A stretch of 11,092 nucleotides of DNA from an uncultured Parabacteroides sp. (GTDB lineage Bacteria > Bacteroidota > Bacteroidia > Bacteroidales > Tannerellaceae). Below the pieces are notes generated by a model. That model saw only the letters and a list, made by a program, of their open reading frames with translations. It was not told the origin of the DNA and made no database searches. The stretch covers positions 1-11,092 of the forward strand of contig URZO01000126.1 in the NCBI GenBank assembly GCA_900552465.1, read 5' to 3'. Of the stretch, positions 6,218 through 11,092 are shown piece after piece (within the stretch, counting starts at the first letter, position 1; each line of letters starts with the position of its first letter). Made by a program: the position numbers and the translations under genes.

Positions 6218-7477
6218 TTATCTCATTTTCAGAGTTACAATCGTAATCACCGCCAGGATGATGCCGATCAGCCAGAAACGCACCACGATCTTCGATTCGG
6301 GGACAACGTTAAAGGGTTTCTGTATCACGGCCTGTATACCCGCATTACCGGGCTTCTGGAAATGGTGGTGAAGGGGTGCCATCTTGAAGATCCGTCGCCC
6401 TTCGCCGTATTTCTTTCTCGTATATTTGAAATAAGCCGTCTGCATAATGACAGACAGGTTCTCGACCAGGAAGATGCCGCAAAGGATCGGGATCAGCAGC
6501 TCCTTCCGGATGATAATCGCGAACACAGCGATAACGCCACCCAGCATCAGACTTCCCGTATCTCCCATAAACACCTGTGCCGGATAAGAGTTGTACCACA
6601 GGAACCCGACCGTCGCCCCGATAAAGGCCGCCGCAAACACCACTAACTCTTCCGCCCCTGGAATAAACATGATATTCAGGAAAGACGCAAACTCGAAGTG
6701 CGACGACATATAGGCCAGAATCCCGAGCGCGACCCCGATGATGGCGGAACTTCCCGCCGCCAGTCCGTCCAGACCGTCCGTGAGGTTCGCCCCGTTAGAC
6801 ACGGCCGTTACGACAAAGATTACCATTATGACGAAGACCAGCCAGGCGGCCTCTTCCTTGTACTGACCGGCCCAGTTCACCAACTGCGCATAGTCGAAAT
6901 TATTATTCTTCACAAAAGGGATCGTCGTCTTGGTCGACTTCTTTTCTACCGTATGATAGCGAACCTCCTCGATCACATTGTCGTGCCGCACTTCCATATT
7001 CTCCTTGATCACGACATCCGGGCTCATAAAGAGAACCAGACCGACGATAAGTCCCAGGCCGACCTGTCCGATCACCTTGAACTTGCCGCGCATGCCTTCC
7101 TTGTTCTTCCTGAACACCTTGATATAGTCGTCGGCAAACCCTAATGCACCCAGCCAGAGGGTTGTCACCAGCATCAGGATTACATATATATTCGTCAGCT
7201 TCGCACAAAGCAAGGTGGGCACCACGATGGCAATGATAATGATGATACCTCCCATTGTCGGCGTTCCTTTCTTACTCATCTGTCCTTCAAGGCCAAGGTT
7301 GCGCACCGTCTCGCCGATCTGCAGGATTTGCAGCTTGTCGATGATACGGCGTCCGATAGCCGTCGAAATGAACAAAGACAGGATCAATGCCAGAGCTGAA
7401 CGGAATGATACGTACTTGAACATACCGGCACCCGGAAAATCGAGCTGATCCAAATAATTAAACAGATAGTACAGCAT
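6218..7477 (-). CDS. mraY: Phospho-N-acetylmuramoyl-pentapeptide transferase MraY
   Basis: This integral membrane enzyme joins phospho-MurNAc-pentapeptide to undecaprenyl phosphate, making lipid I. Signatures in the 419 residues are the ADDYIKVFRKNKEGM region (115-129) with the aspartate pair D116/D117, SNGANLTDGLDGLAAG (227-242), FMGDTGSLMLGG (303-314) with D306 at the position of the third essential aspartate, and FKMAPLHHHFQ (364-374) with the three histidines. Multiple hydrophobic segments fit the ten-helix fold. The protein is about 60 residues longer than E. coli MraY. Much of the excess is a polar, charged insert at about 154-198 between two membrane helices, following the DDYIK region. 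The ATG start is 5 bases after the murE stop. The stop is followed within 4 bases by the inverted-repeat element. Confidence 0.97.
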   Translation of the reverse strand: MLYYLFNYLDQLDFPGAGMFKYVSFRSALALILSLFISTAIGRRIIDKLQILQIGETVRNLGLEGQMSKKGTPTMGGIIIIIAIVVPTLLCAKLTNIYVILMLVTTLWLGALGFADDYIKVFRKNKEGMRGKFKVIGQVGLGLIVGLVLFMSPDVVIKENMEVRHDNVIEEVRYHTVEKKSTKTTIPFVKNNNFDYAQLVNWAGQYKEEAAWLVFVIMVIFVVTAVSNGANLTDGLDGLAAGSSAIIGVALGILAYMSSHFEFASFLNIMFIPGAEELVVFAAAFIGATVGFLWYNSYPAQVFMGDTGSLMLGGVIAVFAIIIRKELLIPILCGIFLVENLSVIMQTAYFKYTRKKYGEGRRIFKMAPLHHHFQKPGNAGIQAVIQKPFNVVPESKIVVRFWLIGIILAVITIVTLKMR

Positions 7478-7482
7478 GTCTC

Positions 7483-8964
7483 TTATTGTTGTTGTGTTGC
7501 AAATATTTCCCGTAGCTTCTCACGGTCATCAAAATGATGCTTAACGCCTTTTATCTCCTGGTAATCTTCATGGCCTTTGCCGGCAACAAGGATTACATCG
7601 CCTTTCTTTGCGAGCATGGTAGCAGTCTTAATGGCTTGCGTACGGTCGGTGATGCAGAGCGTGTGCTCCATATCGGCGGCGTTCAGCCCGGCCACCATAT
7701 CCCGGATGATTTCGTCCGGTTCCTCGAAACGGGGATTGTCGGATGTCAGGATCAGCTGGTTGCTCAACCGGGAGGCTTCTTTCGCCATGATAGGGCGTTT
7801 GCCTTTATCGCGGTTACCGCCGCAACCGACTACGGTGATTACCCGGCCACTGCCGTCCAGAACTTCATGGATACTGTTCAGCACATTAACCAGAGCATCC
7901 GGCGTGTGGGCATAATCCACAATCGCCGTATATCCTGCCGGAGATTGCAAGGTCTGGAAGCGTCCGGAGACGGAATGCAGGTCGCTCAATACGACCAACA
8001 CCTCTTCCGGGTCCTTACCTAACGAAACGGCCGCACCATATACGGCCAGCAGGTTATAAGCATTGAAACGTCCTACGAAGCGGGTCATCACCTCGCGGCT
8101 GTTGATCAACATCTCGGTCCCTTCAAAATGGGATTCCAATATCTTCCCCTTGAAATCGGCCAGCGTACGGAGCGAATAGGTCAGCTTCCTGGCCGCCGTA
8201 TTCTGCAACATCACCAAACCAGATTTATCGTCCGCATTCGTAAGGGCAAAAGCCGATGCGGGCAGGTCGTCGAAGAACTTCTTTTTCGCTTTCAGATAAT
8301 TCTCGACTGTTTTATGATAGTCCAGATGGTCGCGCGTCAGGTTGGTAAAGATACCACCGTCGAACGACAGGCCACTGATACGTTTCTGGTCGATCGAATG
8401 GGAACTGACTTCCATAAAGGCATATTCGCATCCGGCTTCTACCATGCGTGCCATCAGGCCGTGGAGGGTGATTGGGTCGGGCGTCGTATGATCGGTCGGG
8501 ATCGCTTCGCCGTCAATATAATTGCATACGGTTGAAAGCAGTCCTACCTTATGCCCCATCTTACGGAACATTTCATACAATAAAGTCGCGATCGTCGTCT
8601 TGCCATTCGTTCCGGTAACACCTACCAGCGTCAGTTTGTCCGAAGGATTGTCATACCAGGTCGAGACGACCTTGCCTAATGCGTCCGCCGAATCTTTCAC
8701 CCGGATAAAACAAATGTTTCTCCCGAATGAAACTTTCCTTTCTTCCGAAAGGGATGGAATTTCCTCGCAGATGACCGCTACGGCTCCTTTGGCAATAGCT
8801 CCGTCGATATAGGCATGTCCGTCGACTGCAGTGCCTCTGACCGCTACGAATAAAAAGCCGTTTTCCACCTTACGGGAGTCGGACTGGATACCTGTGATTT
8901 TTACATCATCAGCACCCACTGTTTCCAGTACATCCAACGTATGAATCAATTTCTTCAGTTCCAT
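7483..8964 (-). CDS. murE: UDP-MurNAc-tripeptide ligase MurE, meso-diaminopimelate type
   Basis: This cytoplasmic ATP-dependent ligase adds the third stem residue to UDP-MurNAc-L-Ala-D-Glu. The 493 residues are full length. An N-terminal UDP-binding domain includes SDSRKVENGFLFVAVRG (28-44). The ATPase domain follows, with TGTNGKTT (117-124), DHTTPDP (158-164), MEVSSHS (184-190), DHLDYH (212-217) and K227 as the likely carbamylated lysine. The C-terminal domain has DYAHTPDAL (350-358), GCGGNRDKGKRP (380-391), DNPR (409-412) and GKGHE (462-466). DNPR is the motif tied to meso-diaminopimelate selection in this family, where lysine-type enzymes differ. I therefore infer DAP-type peptidoglycan, as expected for a Gram-negative. 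The ATG at 8964 is the natural start, 42 bases after the ftsI stop, and mraY follows after 5 bases. murF, often next in proteobacterial clusters, is absent. Confidence 0.97.
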   Translation of the reverse strand: MELKKLIHTLDVLETVGADDVKITGIQSDSRKVENGFLFVAVRGTAVDGHAYIDGAIAKGAVAVICEEIPSLSEERKVSFGRNICFIRVKDSADALGKVVSTWYDNPSDKLTLVGVTGTNGKTTIATLLYEMFRKMGHKVGLLSTVCNYIDGEAIPTDHTTPDPITLHGLMARMVEAGCEYAFMEVSSHSIDQKRISGLSFDGGIFTNLTRDHLDYHKTVENYLKAKKKFFDDLPASAFALTNADDKSGLVMLQNTAARKLTYSLRTLADFKGKILESHFEGTEMLINSREVMTRFVGRFNAYNLLAVYGAAVSLGKDPEEVLVVLSDLHSVSGRFQTLQSPAGYTAIVDYAHTPDALVNVLNSIHEVLDGSGRVITVVGCGGNRDKGKRPIMAKEASRLSNQLILTSDNPRFEEPDEIIRDMVAGLNAADMEHTLCITDRTQAIKTATMLAKKGDVILVAGKGHEDYQEIKGVKHHFDDREKLREIFATQQQ

Positions 8965-8980
8965 ATTCTATCTGTTTGCA

Positions 8981-9000
8981 GACAGGTCAGAAAACCTGTC
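8981..9000. other. Small intercistronic hairpin between ftsI and murE
   Basis: GACAGGT (8981-8987) and ACCTGTC (8994-9000) form a perfect 7-base stem with a 6-base loop in the 42-base gap between the ftsI stop and the murE start. On the transcribed strand no run of U follows, so it is not a convincing terminator. It may affect murE translation or mRNA stability, or be incidental. Confidence 0.5.
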
Positions 9001-9006
9001 CTTCTA

Positions 9007-11092
9007 TTATTTTAATGTTAAGCGGATGGACTGTCCTTTGGCAATCCGCGTTCCCGGTCCCATCGACTGGGAGGAAACTCGTCCCATTCCATCCAATACC
9101 ACTCGTAAACCTGCACTTTCAAGCAAGTAGACAGCATCTTTCGCTCCCATGCCGATCACATTCGGAACCAGTCCTTCACGGATCGTCAGATCACGCAGAT
9201 GAAGTTCTTCATCTCCTTCTTCCCGCTTAGAGGTCACCCATTTTGTTTCCAGGCTATCCGTGTTTGCACTGACATCGAGCTTACCCAATACATTTTCCAA
9301 CGCATCCAGATTACCATTCTTTGCCGCCGGCAGCATAACTGCCAACGAATCGCGTTCCATATCGCGCACGTCGAACGACATATGGCTGGCATAGACTTTC
9401 TCGGCAATGGCCTTCACTACGCCTCCGGACATCGTACCCCCTGAAGGATAACCGATACGCGGACGGCGGATCACAACAATACAGGAATACTTTGGTTCAT
9501 CGGCCGGGAAATATCCGCAGAAAGCAACCTGGTGACCGCTCGTACGGTAAACACCGCCGGATGCGATCTGTGCCGTACCTGTCTTTCCCGCGATACGGAT
9601 AATATCCGAATGCACGGCTTTACCTGTTCCCTGCTCAACCACACCCAACAACATATCCTTGATAATAGCCAGTGTGTTGTCGGAACAGATCGACGATTTC
9701 AGGACTTCCGTCGAGAAACTCTGCACCGTCTTACCATTGTGCATGATCTCTTTGGTAAACATCGGGCGCACCATCTTACCACCGTTCGCTATGGCATTGA
9801 AAAATGTCAGCGTATAGATCGGAGGTATCTGCGTTTCGTATCCGAACGACATCCAGGGCAACGTAGTCTTCGACCAATATAAAGTGGTATCATTCGGCAT
9901 ACGTATCTTGGCACGTCCGGCTCCCGGTATTTCCAGGTTCAGCGGGATGGTCAGACCTAATTTATACAGGCCCTCCACATATTTAGTCGGGTTCTTTTCG
10001 TATCCTTTCAGAATGATCTTGGCAACACCGATATTCGATGAATACCAGATCGCCTGTTCTGCCGAGATACGACCGTAACCACCTTTGTTCATATTATGGT
10101 CGGTCATGCGGGCTCCTTTATACATATAAACACCCTTACCGACATCCACCGTATCGCTCGGCTGGCAGACGCCATCTTCCAACGCCACCATCATAGAAGC
10201 GACCTTAAAAGGAGAGCCCGGCTCTATCTCATCAGCCACAGCATGGTTTTTCGTTTCGGCATAAGCACCTTCACGGATACGCCCCATATTGGTTATTGCC
10301 TTTATCTCGCCTGTGGAAACTTCCATCACTACAGCTGTTCCCGATTCGGCATCGATCTTCTTCAACATATCGACCAATGACTTCTCGGTTATATCCTGGA
10401 TATTAATATCTATCGTCGTACGGATATCCATACCGTCCACCGGCTCCACCTCAACGACATTCGTCCAACCGCCACCTACACGACGTACCGAACTCAAACC
10501 GGCTTCGCCCCGGAGCAACGAATCGTATTGCAACTCCAGACCATTCTTTCCCTTGGTCATACCTCCGGCTTCAATTTCACCATAGATATCTCCGATCGTA
10601 CGGGAAGCCAGTGTACCGAACGGCTTCTGACGCTGCACCATTTCCTTGGTATAGAATCCGCTTTTGTACCGGCTTAAACGAAGGAACGGATATTTCTTCA
10701 TCTCTTTCAGGTCGGTATAAGAAGCACGGCCTTCATAGACGGGATACTGGCGGCTTTTACTTTTCAGTCCGCGAAGCAGATGAGCCTTATATCCGGCCGG
10801 TGTCCGGTTTTTGAATTTCCGGGATAAATAGACCGACAAAGAATCGACTCCGTTCACCTTCGAACTCAGGAACGTATCGACAGAAAATCCATCGGCCCGG
10901 AAGTCTATATAGGTATAGTAACGAGGCACACTGGTAGCCATCAGCTTTCCATCGGAAGAATAGATGTTTCCGCGTCCGGGCAATATCAGACGGTTCGGGC
11001 GTTTCTGGCTTTCTGCCACTTTTTCCCATTTCTCCTTTTCCACGAAAGCTGTATCAAACGTGCGTAGCAATATTCCAACCGCTATAAGCCCC
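9007..11092 (-). CDS. ftsI: Septal transpeptidase FtsI (PBP3, class B) with PASTA domain; 5' end cut
   Basis: This class B penicillin-binding protein crosslinks septal peptidoglycan in the periplasm as the partner of FtsW. The frame stays open to the window edge. The first visible residues, GLIAVGIL, read as the end of the N-terminal membrane anchor, so the TTG at 11070 is not the start; the true start lies upstream of the window. Counting from that TTG codon, PBP dimerisation-domain sequence follows (PGRGNIYSSDGKLMA, 31-45). The transpeptidase motifs are SPFK (286-289, acylated serine codon 10215-10213), SSN (344-346) and KTG (496-498). Residues about 560-630 are a charged linker, and about 631-687 form one PASTA domain (LVPNVIGMGAKDAVYLLESAGL). 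The total is at least 694 residues, longer than the ~590 of E. coli FtsI, largely because of the linker and PASTA domain. murE follows after 42 bases. Confidence 0.95.
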   Translation of the reverse strand, partial: GLIAVGILLRTFDTAFVEKEKWEKVAESQKRPNRLILPGRGNIYSSDGKLMATSVPRYYTYIDFRADGFSVDTFLSSKVNGVDSLSVYLSRKFKNRTPAGYKAHLLRGLKSKSRQYPVYEGRASYTDLKEMKKYPFLRLSRYKSGFYTKEMVQRQKPFGTLASRTIGDIYGEIEAGGMTKGKNGLELQYDSLLRGEAGLSSVRRVGGGWTNVVEVEPVDGMDIRTTIDINIQDITEKSLVDMLKKIDAESGTAVVMEVSTGEIKAITNMGRIREGAYAETKNHAVADEIEPGSPFKVASMMVALEDGVCQPSDTVDVGKGVYMYKGARMTDHNMNKGGYGRISAEQAIWYSSNIGVAKIILKGYEKNPTKYVEGLYKLGLTIPLNLEIPGAGRAKIRMPNDTTLYWSKTTLPWMSFGYETQIPPIYTLTFFNAIANGGKMVRPMFTKEIMHNGKTVQSFSTEVLKSSICSDNTLAIIKDMLLGVVEQGTGKAVHSDIIRIAGKTGTAQIASGGVYRTSGHQVAFCGYFPADEPKYSCIVVIRRPRIGYPSGGTMSGGVVKAIAEKVYASHMSFDVRDMERDSLAVMLPAAKNGNLDALENVLGKLDVSANTDSLETKWVTSKREEGDEELHLRDLTIREGLVPNVIGMGAKDAVYLLESAGLRVVLDGMGRVSSQSMGPGTRIAKGQSIRLTLK

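Noticed and set aside
11068..11070. TTG as the start of ftsI
   Set aside because: The frame continues upstream to the window edge and encodes the end of a hydrophobic membrane anchor, so the gene starts outside the window.

Overview
The window is a large part of a dcw (division and cell wall) cluster. All eight genes lie on the minus strand, so transcription runs from high to low coordinates: ftsI (5' end cut by the window edge), murE, mraY, murD, ftsW, murG, murC, ftsQ (3' end cut). The order, with no murF or ddl between them, the ~420-residue MraY, the FtsI with a C-terminal PASTA domain, and a TAnnTTTG-type promoter element ahead of murC all point to Bacteroidota, order Bacteroidales. Parabacteroides or a close relative is my best guess from protein character. 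It is a guess from memory, not the result of a search.

Layout in transcription order. ftsI (11092-9007) is followed by a 42-base gap with a small hairpin, then murE (8964-7483), a 5-base gap, and mraY (7477-6218). A 146-base gap, mostly a near-perfect 96-base inverted repeat, precedes murD (6071-4737). A 12-base gap leads to ftsW (4724-3348), which overlaps murG (3351-2245) by 4 bases. A 359-base gap follows. It holds a 141-base inverted-repeat element, five units of a 22-base tandem repeat and a candidate promoter. Then come murC (1885-500) and, after a 3-base spacer, ftsQ (496 to beyond base 1).

The genes cover most of the cytoplasmic and membrane steps of peptidoglycan precursor synthesis and the septal synthase. 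MurC adds L-Ala, MurD adds D-Glu and MurE adds the third residue, predicted to be meso-diaminopimelate from its DNPR motif. MraY makes lipid I and MurG makes lipid II. FtsW (SEDS glycosyltransferase) and FtsI (class B PBP transpeptidase) polymerise and crosslink at the septum, and FtsQ is a divisome scaffold. MurF and Ddl must be encoded elsewhere.

The genes themselves look intact and ordinary. I found no new gene system. What deserves a second look is non-coding: two long inverted-repeat elements, each with a smaller palindrome nested in both arms and each placed just after a stop codon, and a 22-base tandem array upstream of murC. In-frame 21-base repeats in the FtsW tail are a further curiosity.
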